The notes: a model not told the origin generated them from the sequence alone. A stretch of DNA of 64,000 nt from an uncultured Bacteroidia bacterium (GCA_903850335.1 CAINLJ010000223.1:21339-85338); one strand, 5' to 3'. Counted from the first letter of the stretch, positions 1 through 9,389 are shown. Translations and numbers: made by a program.

Positions 1-2011
1 CACCAACAAGTTCTATGTTTCTTGTAGTCAAAAGCCCTGAACCATTTAACGTTGAGAAGACAGGACTATTTCCTGCGCCCATTTTACCTGCAAGTGAAAT
101 ATCTGTATTAAAAGCACCGGTGCTCTGGCCTGCGATTGGGAGAAAGTGGCGGATTGTACCTGACGACTGGTAAGCTGTGGGCAGATCAAAATCTTTAAGC
201 CCCATTTTGAAATCAAAATCCGGAGTCACATCCTTGGGCGTAGAATAGGTGCCTGAGACCAGAACCTTTCCACTCAACATGCTCATGTTTAATCCATCGA
301 GAATCATTTTACGTTCTCTTATAGTTACCTTTCCTGTAATTCCTGTTATAACAACCCTGTCATACAGAGCCTTAGTGACAGAGGACTGGATTGTCAGATT
401 CAGATTATCAGGAACTTCGGCAGGTTTACCTATTGAAGTTGTATCCTTGGAATTAGAATTTGGAATTAATTGATTAAGATTTAAATAGTTAGAGTTTAGT
501 GCAACATTCCCGGTTAAAACACCGTTTTTAAGAACATAGGCCCAGTAGTTTGTGATTGTTCCGTTTGCCGAAAAATCACTCTCACCCATACTCCCGGATA
601 GATTTGACAAAGAGATTGCTTTTGGATTAAGTCCAATATTGGCAGATTTAATTTCCAGTTTTTGGGGAAGGCTTTTAGATGCAAACATGAAATTTTGTAA
701 AACAACCTTTCCATCTGTTTTAAAATTCTCATATTTCCCTTTTTCAATAGAGGAGTATTGTCCGTTAAATTCTATTTCGGTGTCCATTATTCCACTTATA
801 TCAATAGAATCCATTGGAATGGCTTCTTTCAATGAACCAAAATTTATTCGCCCGTTCAGGTTTCCCTTTATCAGAGGATCGCTTACTGGTGTTGCGACGA
901 ATAGAGACGCATTTAAGGTATTACCTGAAACAGAAGCACTGAATTTACCAATATCCACTTTCGTGAGGTCCATTGTCCCCTGAGGTTTGCTTATATTTGC
1001 CGTAAGGTTTATATTGTCAATCTCTTTGGGTAGATCCTGATACTTTAGATGACCATTTTCAATTTTAAAATCCAATCCAAAACCGGGCATTGTAGTGGTA
1101 GAATAAGCTCCTTTTAGAAATCCTTCAAAAACGATATTTCCTTTTGCTTCGATTCCTTTCAGATTTTTTTGATACTGAAGTGGAGTGAATCCCAGTAGTT
1201 GATTTAATGATGAAGCAGGTGATTTAAAGCTAAGATCAAAATTTTTCTCCTTTTCACCCATGATAAAGCTACCTTGAATCCCGATAGGTAAGTTATTGAT
1301 TAATAATTCATTTTGAAGGAAAGTAAATGACATCTTGTCAAAATCTGATTGAAGACCCCCTTTTATTCCAACCCGCAATTTTGAAATATAATGCGATCCA
1401 TTGTATTCAAAGTTTATACTGTCTGCCATTCCTGTAATATCGAGTTTGCTGCTGCTCCCTCTTAATGCTCCGGAAAGATCAAAATTTCCATTTCGCAGTG
1501 ACATTTTCATAGGAGCTGTATCATCCTGATAGGAGAATTCTGCATCCTTGATACTAATACGTGTAAGATTAATAACTGAACTATTTTTGTCGTTAGTTAC
1601 ATTTTTATCCGTTGAAGGTTTTGATATGTCCCAGTTGGCTTTACCACTTTTATTAACAATAAGGTTAATCTGTGGGTTTTCCAGCTTTAAAGAGGAAACA
1701 ATCAGCCCGTCGTTACTCCATAAACTGGATAGATTTACAGAAGTTGAAAGCTGCCTTACTGATATCAGCAGGGTGTTATCGAAGTCACCTTTGCCAGTAA
1801 CAGAAAGATCTTTTAAGGCAATATTTAACCTTGGAAAGCTGCTGAATAGCGATAGATCTACTTCAGTAAAATCAACTTTCGCATTAATTGCCTGGTTCGC
1901 AGACTCTTTGACCTTTTGCGATATTTTGCTTTTAAATAGTATTGGAATTGTGAACATCAAAATGATCACTGCACCCACTATTGTGCCTCCGATAATGAAT
2001 CCTTTTTTCAT
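1..2011 (-). CDS. AsmA-like protein, 3' end beyond the window
   Basis: An open frame runs leftward from the ATG at 2011 to the window edge, giving about 670 residues with no stop, so the C-terminus is missing. It begins MKKGFIIGGTIVGAVIILMF, a single N-terminal membrane anchor. Long stretches of alternating beta-strand character follow, with motifs such as FSSFPRLNIALKDLSVTG and repeated 'NLN..I...SG.....G' patterns. These are typical of AsmA/DUF748 proteins, which sit in the inner membrane, reach across the periplasm, and are linked in Proteobacteria to outer-membrane lipid traffic. The start lies 13 bp after the cinA stop, so the two are probably cotranscribed. Family membership is fairly sure; the exact role is unknown. 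Confidence 0.75.
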   Translation of the reverse strand, partial: MKKGFIIGGTIVGAVIILMFTIPILFKSKISQKVKESANQAINAKVDFTEVDLSLFSSFPRLNIALKDLSVTGKGDFDNTLLISVRQLSTSVNLSSLWSNDGLIVSSLKLENPQINLIVNKSGKANWDISKPSTDKNVTNDKNSSVINLTRISIKDAEFSYQDDTAPMKMSLRNGNFDLSGALRGSSSKLDITGMADSINFEYNGSHYISKLRVGIKGGLQSDFDKMSFTFLQNELLINNLPIGIQGSFIMGEKEKNFDLSFKSPASSLNQLLGFTPLQYQKNLKGIEAKGNIVFEGFLKGAYSTTTMPGFGLDFKIENGHLKYQDLPKEIDNINLTANISKPQGTMDLTKVDIGKFSASVSGNTLNASLFVATPVSDPLIKGNLNGRINFGSLKEAIPMDSIDISGIMDTEIEFNGQYSSIEKGKYENFKTDGKVVLQNFMFASKSLPQKLEIKSANIGLNPKAISLSNLSGSMGESDFSANGTITNYWAYVLKNGVLTGNVALNSNYLNLNQLIPNSNSKDTTSIGKPAEVPDNLNLTIQSSVTKALYDRVVITGITGKVTIRERKMILDGLNMSMLSGKVLVSGTYSTPKDVTPDFDFKMGLKDFDLPTAYQSSGTIRHFLPIAGQSTGAFNTDISLAGKMGAGNSPVFSTLNGSGLLTTRNIELVG

Positions 2012-2024
2012 AATATACTTACTT

Positions 2025-3266
2025 TTATTTCTTTAGAAGTTCCAGTCTGAGCATATTTAATGCAGTTTGCGAAGACCGTATAATGTTCCTTTCCCTGTTA
2101 TTTGCAAATGAATATACCCCTGAGATGGTATGATCAGGACCGGCAATTGCAATCCACACAGTACCAACCGGCTTATCAGTTGTTCCACCATCCGGACCTG
2201 CAATTCCTGAAGTTGCAATCCCGTAATCTGTATTCATAATCCCCCGAACACCCTCTGCCATGGACTCAACTACCTCTTTACTAACCGCACCTCTGTCGGA
2301 AATGCAATTGGATTCAACGCCGAGTATATTGATTTTTACTTCGTTGGAATAGGCAATTATGCCACCTTTAAAATATTTTGAACTACCGGGATTCAAGGTT
2401 ATGATATGGGCCAAATATCCCCCTGTACAACTCTCTGCCACGGCGAGTGTCATACCTCTGTCGCAAAGAATACTGCCAATATTCCCGGCCATAGTTTCAT
2501 CGTCATAACCAAAGATATAGGAAGGAATGATCTCCTGAAGTTCCTGTATCTTCTGATCAAGAGATTTCAAAAGAAAATTTTTATTTTCGCCCCTGGCAGT
2601 AAGTCTTAGCCTAACACTTTGGGGACTTGGAAGATAAGCCAGGCTTATGCTGCCAGGTAAATTATCTTCCCAATATTCAATCTTTTCAGCAAGAGTTGAT
2701 TCACCTAACCCATATGTTAAAATTGTTCGGTGTATGATTGTTGGCGTATTGAAGAGTTTCCGGAGCCTTGGAATTACTTCATGATCCATCAGATATTTCA
2801 TCTCGAACGGTACACCAGGCATAAAAACAAAGATTGTTCCTTTGTGATTGAACCAGAGTCCCGGTGCCGTACCAAGTTTATTGTGCAGGATAGTTGCTGT
2901 TTCAGGAACTAGAGCCTGATCCCGGTTTAATGAATTTATAGGGATACCACGGGGGGAGAGTATTTGTCTGATGTGATCAAGGACAGTCAGATTTTCTATT
3001 AAGTGTGTTTCAAAAAATGAACAAACAGCTTTTTTGGTCCGGTCGTCTTTTGTAGGACCAAGTCCTCCTGTGACCAGTACAACAGCTACTTTACTTGCTG
3101 ATTCATAAAGTGTTCCTGAAATATGTTCTGGCTGGTCAGAGATACTCGTGATCTGACGAATATTGATACCTTCATCATTCAATCTTTGAGCCATCCATGC
3201 TGAATTTGTATCCACGATCTGACCAATCAATATTTCGTCTCCTATTGTAATTATATCTGCGTCCAT
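2025..3266 (-). CDS. cinA: CinA family protein (nicotinamide-nucleotide amidohydrolase)
   Basis: The 413-residue product has the usual two-domain CinA layout. The N-terminal MoCF-like domain (about 1-170) carries GDEILIGQIVDTNS and VTGGLGPTKDD. The C-terminal PncC domain (about 255-410) carries AESCTGGYLA and GTVWIAIAGP. In characterised members the PncC domain deamidates nicotinamide mononucleotide to nicotinate mononucleotide in pyridine-nucleotide salvage, and the N-terminal domain has ADP-ribose pyrophosphatase activity in some. The length matches the family. The ATG start is followed directly by the conserved DADIITIGDE opening. It is the first gene of a two-gene unit with the AsmA-like gene. 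Confidence 0.93.
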   Translation of the reverse strand: MDADIITIGDEILIGQIVDTNSAWMAQRLNDEGINIRQITSISDQPEHISGTLYESASKVAVVLVTGGLGPTKDDRTKKAVCSFFETHLIENLTVLDHIRQILSPRGIPINSLNRDQALVPETATILHNKLGTAPGLWFNHKGTIFVFMPGVPFEMKYLMDHEVIPRLRKLFNTPTIIHRTILTYGLGESTLAEKIEYWEDNLPGSISLAYLPSPQSVRLRLTARGENKNFLLKSLDQKIQELQEIIPSYIFGYDDETMAGNIGSILCDRGMTLAVAESCTGGYLAHIITLNPGSSKYFKGGIIAYSNEVKINILGVESNCISDRGAVSKEVVESMAEGVRGIMNTDYGIATSGIAGPDGGTTDKPVGTVWIAIAGPDHTISGVYSFANNRERNIIRSSQTALNMLRLELLKK

Positions 3267-3589
3267 ATATTAATGTTTCAAAAAAGGTTAGAACCTATAT
3301 TAAGGCGTGTAAATTTAAGGATGTTTTCGAAGTTCAAAACCTTTCGCTCACTTAAAACCGCTTCAAATCTTTTACACAAGTCATCTTTTAAAGTTCTTTA
3401 ACACCCAAACTATGATCAGGATAAAATTGTTTTGGAATTTTAACTGTTTGTAATTTTTTTATTTAAATTAGCCAAATGTCCTTATATGATTTATTCAGGG
3501 AATCATTTATTACCTGATCTGAAACTGAGGTAACAATTTGTGTGAGTAAACAATTAAACGAATAATTCCCGAAGTCTAAAGTGTTTCAC

Positions 3590-3624
3590 TTTGATACCTG
3601 TGAATATTTCGTATGATATATTCG
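3590..3624 (+). promoter_or_regulatory. weak candidate promoter for the PAS kinase
   Basis: The 382-bp divergent gap 3267-3648 contains TTTG (3590-3593) and, 23 bp later, TATATTCG (3617-3624). The second differs by one base from the Bacteroidota -7 consensus TAnnTTTG. The kinase ATG follows 24 bp downstream. I see nothing else recognisable in this gap and no matching element for cinA on the other strand. Confidence 0.3.
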
Positions 3625-3648
3625 TTTATATATAAATAAAAAATTTTC

Positions 3649-6315
3649 ATGGAAAAAATCCAACAAATGACAATCTTGGAAGATTCCGGATCAAAAGCAG
3701 CTCAGGATTTACTTATCCTGAATAATAAAAGATTACGTAGAGCAGCATTAGTTTCAAAATCAGGGAATTGGGAATATGATCTGAACACTGGCAAAATTTC
3801 GGCATCAGAGGGTGCGCGAAAATTGTATGGTATTGAAGGTGAAAACTGGGATTATAATCATATTAAACACATCCCTTTACCCGAATACAGGACAATGCTC
3901 GATGAGGGCCTTCAATCACTAATTAATGAGGGCAAACCATATGATTTTGAATTTAAAATAATTCAACAGGATACGGGTCAGATAATCGATATTCATTCGA
4001 TTGCAGAATACGATAACAAAAATAATACGTTATTCGGAGTCATTCAGGATATCAGCGACCGCAAAAAGGTAGAAGAGGCCCTTCATAAAAGTGAAGAAAA
4101 CTATCGTTTATTGATCAACAATCAAGGCGAAGGTGTAGGTACTGTTGATTTGAACGAATATTTTGTTTTTGCAAACCCCGCTGCCGATCAGATGTTTGGT
4201 GTACCCGAGGGGACACTGGTTAACCGTTGTCTTCTTGATTTTATTTCCCCCGAATATACTACTCGTATTAAGGAACAATCAGCTTTGAGAGCCCGCTATG
4301 AGAAAAGCAGTTACGAGATTGAAATTACAACTTTAACAGGGGAAAGACGCCATTTGCTTGTTACAGCAACTCCACAAACGGACAATCAGGGAAAGCTTAC
4401 CGGTACCTTTGGTATTTTCAGGGATGTTACAGACCGAAAGAATTCAGAAAGGGAATTGGTTATCAGTGAACGAAAATACAGGGAACTTGCGAATTCCTTA
4501 CCCGTTGGTGTTTTCGAAGCTGACCTGGAGGGAGTTATAACATTCGCAAACGAAACCCTTATAAACTGGTTGAATTATTCCGGTGAAGAGTTTATGACCG
4601 GACAGAATATGTTGCATTTTATTCTTGAGACTGAGCACCAAAAGGCTCAGGAACGATTTTCAGATCTTGTTTCAAGGGATCTTCAGACGGCTAGTGAATA
4701 CAATGCAATACGAAAAGATGGTTCATATTTCCCGGTCCTCGTCTCTGTTTGTGTTATTAAGAAAAATGGTTTAACCGTTGGAATCAGGGGCACTTTAGCC
4801 GACATTACAGATCGCAGGCAGATTGAAGAAGCCTTAAGTGCCAGCGATAAATTGCTCAGCAATCTGGTTGAAAAAATGCCTGATGGCGTATATAAAAGCA
4901 CATCTGAAGGAAAATTTGTTTCGGTGAATCCAGCAATGGTATCCATGCTGGGCTATTCGTCAAAGGAAGAACTATTGGCAATCGACATCAAAAAAGAACT
5001 CTATTTCGACCCTGACGAGCGGAATATGGTTGTCTCTACCAGCCATGTCGGAGGAACTGATGTTTTCAGACTCAGAAGAAAAGATAATTCTGAAATTTGG
5101 GTCGAGGATCATGGCTGGTATAATTTTGATGAAAAGGGAAATACGCTTTACCATGAAGGTATCATCAGAGATGTGACGCATAGGAAACGTGTTGAAGATA
5201 AACTTAGAATCCTGTCCAAAACAGTTGAACACAACCCTTCGTCAACAATAATTACAGATGCGCGGGGCAAAATAGAATTTGTGAATGATGCATTTACAAC
5301 TCTTACCCAATACACTTTTGAGGAGGTTAGTAATAAATTACCACGGATATTTAACAGGGGCCATATCCCGGATGCCGATTTTGATCAAATGTGGGAAACT
5401 TTAAAGTCCGGTAAGATATGGAAGGGTGAATATCAGAACCGGCGCAAAGATAAGGCAATCTATTGGGAGGATGTTACCATTTCGTCACTGATGAACGTAA
5501 ATGGGGATATCAGTAACTACATTCTGATTATGAATGATATTTCAGAAAATAAAAAGTTATTCGATGATATGATTCAGGCAAAAGAAAACGCAGAAGAGAG
5601 CAACCGCCTTAAGTCGGCTTTCCTGGCTATGATGAATCATGAATTAAGGACCCCACTTACTCATATACTAGGATTTAGCGAATTGATTATGTCTGGTGTA
5701 GCTACAGAGGATAATGTCAGCTTTGCCGCAAGTATTCAGTCCAGCGGCCAGAGTTTGCTTACCCTCATTGAGGGCGTATTTGACCTTGCCCTTATGGATC
5801 ATGCCAAAATAAACCTTAATAATCAAACCTTCAGTATCATGGATCATTATATGGAGTGCAAGACTTCGTTTGACCATATATTGAGAACTGCTGCAAAACA
5901 ATCCCAGATAAACCTTGTTTTTAAACCTGATATTCATTGGTTGTCAAGTTATATCAGTGCAGACAGGGCAAAGATTAACCAAATTCTTACCAATTTATTT
6001 AAGAATGCGGTGAAATTCACAAACTCAGGGTATATTGAATTCGGTTTTACAGTTGAAAGTGAATCCGAAATAAAATATTACATCAGGGATACAGGAATTG
6101 GTATCCCTGAAGATAAACAAGAAATAATTTTTGATTATTTTACACAGGTAGAAGATTCATATACAAGATCTTACGGAGGAATAGGTGTTGGCTTGGCAAT
6201 CTCTAAAAAGATTACACAAATACTTCATGGTGAACTAATTGTCCAATCCAAGCCAGGCGAAGGAAGTACATTCTCCCTGATCTTGCCGGTTGAACTATCC
6301 TATATAAAGGAGTAA
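3649..6315 (+). CDS. multi-PAS sensor histidine kinase
   Basis: The 888-residue protein has no membrane segment and looks cytoplasmic. About five PAS/PAC units run from roughly 25 to 640; several end with the PAC-type signature GVIQDISDRKK, GIFRDVTDRKN, GTLADITDRRQ or GIIRDVTHRKR. A HisKA dimerisation domain follows, with the phosphoacceptor at H664 in MMNHELRTPL. The HATPase domain has the N box NLFKNAVKF, G1 box DTGIGIP (D814) and G2 box GGIGVGLAIS. No receiver domain is fused and no response-regulator gene is adjacent, so the partner is unknown. The stop codon abuts the stop of the convergent YccF gene with no spacer. Confidence 0.9.
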   Translation: MEKIQQMTILEDSGSKAAQDLLILNNKRLRRAALVSKSGNWEYDLNTGKISASEGARKLYGIEGENWDYNHIKHIPLPEYRTMLDEGLQSLINEGKPYDFEFKIIQQDTGQIIDIHSIAEYDNKNNTLFGVIQDISDRKKVEEALHKSEENYRLLINNQGEGVGTVDLNEYFVFANPAADQMFGVPEGTLVNRCLLDFISPEYTTRIKEQSALRARYEKSSYEIEITTLTGERRHLLVTATPQTDNQGKLTGTFGIFRDVTDRKNSERELVISERKYRELANSLPVGVFEADLEGVITFANETLINWLNYSGEEFMTGQNMLHFILETEHQKAQERFSDLVSRDLQTASEYNAIRKDGSYFPVLVSVCVIKKNGLTVGIRGTLADITDRRQIEEALSASDKLLSNLVEKMPDGVYKSTSEGKFVSVNPAMVSMLGYSSKEELLAIDIKKELYFDPDERNMVVSTSHVGGTDVFRLRRKDNSEIWVEDHGWYNFDEKGNTLYHEGIIRDVTHRKRVEDKLRILSKTVEHNPSSTIITDARGKIEFVNDAFTTLTQYTFEEVSNKLPRIFNRGHIPDADFDQMWETLKSGKIWKGEYQNRRKDKAIYWEDVTISSLMNVNGDISNYILIMNDISENKKLFDDMIQAKENAEESNRLKSAFLAMMNHELRTPLTHILGFSELIMSGVATEDNVSFAASIQSSGQSLLTLIEGVFDLALMDHAKINLNNQTFSIMDHYMECKTSFDHILRTAAKQSQINLVFKPDIHWLSSYISADRAKINQILTNLFKNAVKFTNSGYIEFGFTVESESEIKYYIRDTGIGIPEDKQEIIFDYFTQVEDSYTRSYGGIGVGLAISKKITQILHGELIVQSKPGEGSTFSLILPVELSYIKE

Positions 6316-6684
6316 TTATCGTAAATCGTATCCAAAGGGGTAAAATGCGAGCCGCATAAGTTTGAAATGCTGGATGCCAAAGGGTATTCCCAGGATCGTT
6401 GCACATAATAATATCCCGAAAAGAAGTTGAGTCAGCGCAATCCATAAACCGGCAAAAATAATCCAGATAACATTTAAAACGAATGAGATCACAGGGATCG
6501 ATCCACCCGTTGGCACTACTTTCCGACCAAAAGGCATCAGGTGTGCCATACCAATCTTAATCGCCTGTAAACCCCATGGAATGCCAATTATTGTAAGGCA
6601 CAGTAAAAAACCTCCTAAAAGATATTCCAGGCAGGTTAAGAGTCCTCCACAAATCAACCAGATCACGTTACCTATAAGTCGCAT
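6316..6684 (-). CDS. YccF domain-containing inner-membrane protein
   Basis: The 122-residue hydrophobic protein contains two copies of the YccF (DUF307) unit. Each copy pairs an NVIW..(C/F)GG/AGL.. segment with a hydrophobic stretch ending IGIPWGLQAIKI (first copy) or LGIPFGIQHFKL (second copy). Each unit is followed by a short 'PFG' turn. This tandem arrangement and the length match YccF proteins, whose function is not established. The gene is convergent with the upstream kinase, and the stop codons touch. Confidence 0.88.
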   Translation of the reverse strand: MRLIGNVIWLICGGLLTCLEYLLGGFLLCLTIIGIPWGLQAIKIGMAHLMPFGRKVVPTGGSIPVISFVLNVIWIIFAGLWIALTQLLFGILLCATILGIPFGIQHFKLMRLAFYPFGYDLR

Positions 6685-6752
6685 AGTTTTAGAATTGAGG
6701 TTTTTATATTCCTGGATGCAAGCTACAATAATTTAACCTGGTATCCAAATAT

Positions 6753-6789
6753 GAAGGCCGGAACTATTTATAAAATAGCCCCGGCCTTC
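6753..6789 (-). terminator. stem-loop terminator after the glutathione peroxidase gene
   Basis: Perfect 9-bp arms GAAGGCCGG (6753-6761) and CCGGCCTTC (6781-6789) enclose a second inverted repeat, CTATTT/AAATAG. The structure starts 24 bp beyond the peroxidase stop codon. The run of T after the stem on the minus strand is weak (ATATTTGG). Confidence 0.65.
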
Positions 6790-6812
6790 ACTATAAACTC
6801 ATGTTAGTGGAT

Positions 6813-7364
6813 TTAATTTGTCTTTTTACCTTCAATCCAGCTGATAATCTTTTCTGAGTCAGGTTTTTCTTTAGGCGAGGCATAATCTACAACCTGACCT
6901 AGCTCATTAATCATAAATTTCTGAAAGTTCCACTTAACCTCAGCATCAACAACGCCATTCAATGATTTTGTTGTAAGCCATTTATATAATGGATCAATAT
7001 CACTTCCCTTCACGGATATCTTTGCCATCATCGGAAACGTAACTCCATAATTACGCGTACAAAATTCTTTGATTTCAGAATTTGTCCCTGGTTCCTGCCA
7101 CATAAAATTATTTGCCGGAAAGCCAATAATTACAAAATTCCGGTCTTTGTAGGTGTCATAGAGCTTTTGAAGCGTAGCATATTGCGGTGTAAAACCACAC
7201 TTTGAAGCAGTATTTACGACAAGAACTTTTTTGCCCTTCAATGACGATAAATCAAAAGGTTCACCACCTAATGTTGTAGCTTTAAAATCATAAATTGTTT
7301 TTTGCTGAGCTATAGATGCAATAACAACCATCATCAGACAACTAAGAATTAATATTTTTTTCAT
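6813..7364 (-). CDS. exported glutathione peroxidase-family thiol peroxidase
   Basis: I choose the ATG at 7364, giving 183 residues, because it starts a signal peptide (MKKILILSCLMMVVIASIAQ). The frame is open further upstream but without a better start. The mature part is a complete GPx fold. It has the peroxidatic cysteine C56 in NTASKCGFTPQY, the glutamine in WQEPG and the tryptophan in WNFQKF. The usual FPCNQF motif reads FPANNF. Cysteine-type bacterial members of this family generally reduce peroxides using thioredoxin rather than glutathione. The signal peptide suggests a periplasmic role. The gene appears monocistronic. Confidence 0.9.
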   Translation of the reverse strand: MKKILILSCLMMVVIASIAQQKTIYDFKATTLGGEPFDLSSLKGKKVLVVNTASKCGFTPQYATLQKLYDTYKDRNFVIIGFPANNFMWQEPGTNSEIKEFCTRNYGVTFPMMAKISVKGSDIDPLYKWLTTKSLNGVVDAEVKWNFQKFMINELGQVVDYASPKEKPDSEKIISWIEGKKTN

Positions 7365-7489
7365 TTTGACAGTTTTAAATATTTTAAATTGTTTTTCTAA
7401 CGTATAATCATAACAAATACCTGCAATAAAAGTTGTCATTCTTCCAATCTTAAATATCGGATATGTTCATAGGTTCAATTTAAAATTGA

Positions 7490-7497
7490 TATATTTG
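7490..7497 (+). promoter_or_regulatory. -7 box of the dnaX promoter
   Basis: TATATTTG is an exact match to the Bacteroidota -7 consensus TAnnTTTG. It lies 27 bp before the dnaX ATG at 7525, so initiation would fall near 7504. No clear TTTG is present at -33. The position rules out the upstream in-frame TTG at 7486 as a start, since it precedes the promoter box. Confidence 0.5.
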
Positions 7498-7524
7498 ACT
7501 CCCAAAAATCGTCTGTTAAGTTTT

Positions 7525-8649
7525 ATGGAAAACTATGTAGTTTCAGCACGCAAGTATCGTCCCGACACATTCAGTTCTGTCGTAGGCCAGCCTTCGATTA
7601 CCTCAACCTTGAAAAATGCAATACGAAGTAATCACCTTGCGCATGCATATCTCTTTTGCGGACCAAGAGGCGTTGGAAAAACTACCTCTGCACGTATTTT
7701 TGCAAAAACCATCAACTGTCTAAACCTTGACTCCAATACTGAGCCTTGTAATATATGTGAATCATGTCTGTCCTTTGCCGAAAACCGATCCTACAATATT
7801 CATGAGTTGGATGCCGCATCAAATAATTCGGTTGACGATATCCGCTCACTTGTCGATAAGGTCAGGATTCCGCCACAAATTGGGAAATACAGTGTTTACA
7901 TAATCGATGAGGTTCATATGTTGTCGCAGGCGGCATTTAACGCATTCCTCAAAACACTCGAGGAGCCTCCGGCACATGCAATTTTTATCCTTGCTACTAC
8001 CGAAAAGCATAAAATTTTACCTACTATATTGTCGCGTTGCCAGATTTACGATTTTAACAGAATTTCAATTCCTGACATAGAGAAATATCTTTCTGAAGTA
8101 GCCAGGAAGGAAGATGTAAAAGCTGAAGCTGAAGCCCTGAACGTAATTGCTCAGAAGGCGGATGGTGCAATGCGGGATGCCTTGTCAATCTTCGATCAGG
8201 TTGTGAGTTTCTGTGGAGCGAATGTTACCTACAGAGATACAATTGCAAATCTCAATGTGCTCGATTATGATTACTACTTTAGATTGACAGATTGTTTTCA
8301 CGCAGGTGATATTCCAGGTACCCTGATGATATTTAACGAGATACTTGACAAAGGATTTAATGCACACCATTTTATTATGGGACTTGGTCAGCACTTCAGA
8401 GACCTGCTGATTTGTAAAGATGTGGTCACTGTCCAGCTACTTGAGGTAGGTGGTGAAATTCGCGAAAAGTATAAAAAGCAAGCTGCTGCGTGTTCAATAA
8501 ATTTCCTGATTGGGGCACTTCAGCTCGCCTCAGAATGTGATATACAATATAAATCATCATCAAATCAACGGTTTCTTGTTGAATTAGCCTTAGTCCGAAT
8601 AGACCAGCTTGAAGAATTGTTTAAAAAAAAACAATTGACGACGCCATAG
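7525..8649 (+). CDS. dnaX: DNA polymerase III gamma subunit (dnaX, zero-frame product)
   Basis: This frame encodes the AAA+ clamp-loader ATPase. It has Walker A GPRGVGKTT (K52), a four-cysteine zinc module (the cysteines of NCLNL and CNICESC), Walker B IIDEVHMLS and the SRC motif in LPTILSRCQIYDF. It stops at TAG 8647-8649 after 374 residues, just past the clamp-loader collar domain. Bacteroidota DnaX proteins are normally near 600 residues. The missing tail is found in the -1 frame immediately after an A9 run at 8623-8631. The zero-frame product therefore corresponds to a short gamma form and the shifted product to tau. A real single-base error in the assembly is the alternative. Confidence 0.9.
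   Translation: MENYVVSARKYRPDTFSSVVGQPSITSTLKNAIRSNHLAHAYLFCGPRGVGKTTSARIFAKTINCLNLDSNTEPCNICESCLSFAENRSYNIHELDAASNNSVDDIRSLVDKVRIPPQIGKYSVYIIDEVHMLSQAAFNAFLKTLEEPPAHAIFILATTEKHKILPTILSRCQIYDFNRISIPDIEKYLSEVARKEDVKAEAEALNVIAQKADGAMRDALSIFDQVVSFCGANVTYRDTIANLNVLDYDYYFRLTDCFHAGDIPGTLMIFNEILDKGFNAHHFIMGLGQHFRDLLICKDVVTVQLLEVGGEIREKYKKQAAACSINFLIGALQLASECDIQYKSSSNQRFLVELALVRIDQLEELFKKKQLTTP
8615..8636 (+). promoter_or_regulatory. putative dnaX frameshift or slippage site (A9 run in an inverted repeat)
   Basis: The codons TTT AAA AAA AAA CAA contain nine consecutive A (8623-8631). The zero frame ends 15 bp after the run, at 8647. The -1 frame is open from 8625 and continues into the tau tail. The run sits in the loop of an 8-bp inverted repeat, AATTGTTT (8615-8622) and AAACAATT (8629-8636). 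Similar A-rich sites cause -1 ribosomal frameshifting in E. coli dnaX and transcriptional slippage in Thermus thermophilus dnaX. Whether this one is used is inference. Confidence 0.6.
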
Positions 8650-9293
8650 CATCTGTATCCCTATTGTCCTTCTTTTCGAATATCGGCCCAAATAAAAATA
8701 TAAGTAATACAAATTCAAGTGTTTCGGTTAAAGTTGAATCTGCTTCTCTGCCAGTTGTTGAGGAACCTGTAATTGTCAGGCAATCAACAAAAAGGATTCC
8801 AGTCAGAGGTGCCATTTCAACACCATCTATTCTGGATGCATTAAAAGATGAGGAGGAATCCACAGCTTCTCCTTCTGTCAGTGAAGATGATCAAAGCAAA
8901 TACATTAAAAAGGAGGCGAATAAATCTTTTTTACAAGCTCAGTTGCTGGAAGCGTGGAAGGATTTTGTAAGTACGATCGATGCCCCTCAACTTAAATCGG
9001 CCCTTGGTACCCGGGAACCTGAGTTGATCAATCAATGGCAAATTGAATATGTTCTGGATACAGAACTTCAGTACAACAGGCTTACGCTCGACCTGAAACC
9101 AAAATTACTTGGGTTTTTGCGTCGCCGCTTTGAGAATGAATCTATTGAAATTCTCTTCAAAGTATCCGATCAGACAATTAACAAATCAGAAGTTCCATAC
9201 ACTGACGAGGAAAGATGGAACTTGCTTGTGACCAGATATCCTTCACTTAGTGGTTTAAAATCAAAATTTGGTCTGGATTTTGAGCATTATTAA
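8631..9293 (+). CDS. dnaX: DnaX tau-specific C-terminal part (-1 frame)
   Basis: This frame continues DnaX after the A9 run. Re-reading one A gives ...EELFKKK then TIDDAIASVSLL, and the joined protein is 589 residues, the normal length for the phylum. It has no ATG start of its own near its beginning, which argues against a separate gene. After a polar linker rich in S, E and K (about 60 residues), a conserved tail includes LLEAWKDFV and ends YTDEERWNLLVTRYPSLSGL...FGLDFEHY, as in Bacteroidota DnaX. In tau proteins this region binds the polymerase core and helicase; here that is inferred by analogy. Confidence 0.8.
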   Translation, partial: TIDDAIASVSLLSFFSNIGPNKNISNTNSSVSVKVESASLPVVEEPVIVRQSTKRIPVRGAISTPSILDALKDEEESTASPSVSEDDQSKYIKKEANKSFLQAQLLEAWKDFVSTIDAPQLKSALGTREPELINQWQIEYVLDTELQYNRLTLDLKPKLLGFLRRRFENESIEILFKVSDQTINKSEVPYTDEERWNLLVTRYPSLSGLKSKFGLDFEHY

Positions 9294-9312
9294 TAAACAG
9301 TGATTACTTTTG
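9279..9312 (+). promoter_or_regulatory. promoter for icd
   Basis: TTTG (9279-9282) and TACTTTTG (9305-9312) are separated by 22 bp, an exact match to both Bacteroidota promoter elements. The -33 element lies within the last codons of dnaX. The icd ATG is 77 bp after the -7 box. Confidence 0.55.
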
Positions 9313-9389
9313 CAAATTATTTGTGATACCTCTCAATTTTGGGAGACGATGATCGTGCAGTGTATAATTTCTAATATAAAATCTTTTCA

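Noticed and set aside
552..983. 143-residue plus-strand open frame
   Set aside because: It is antisense to the continuous AsmA-like coding frame and has no domain; the same holds for the 1548-2036 frame.
7365..7439. N-terminal extension of the glutathione peroxidase
   Set aside because: The ATG at 7364 begins a clean signal peptide; the extra 25 residues are not family-like.
8664..9293. Separate gene for the DnaX tail
   Set aside because: It has no ATG (only a TTG), begins directly after the A9 run and its sequence is the normal C-terminus of Bacteroidota DnaX.
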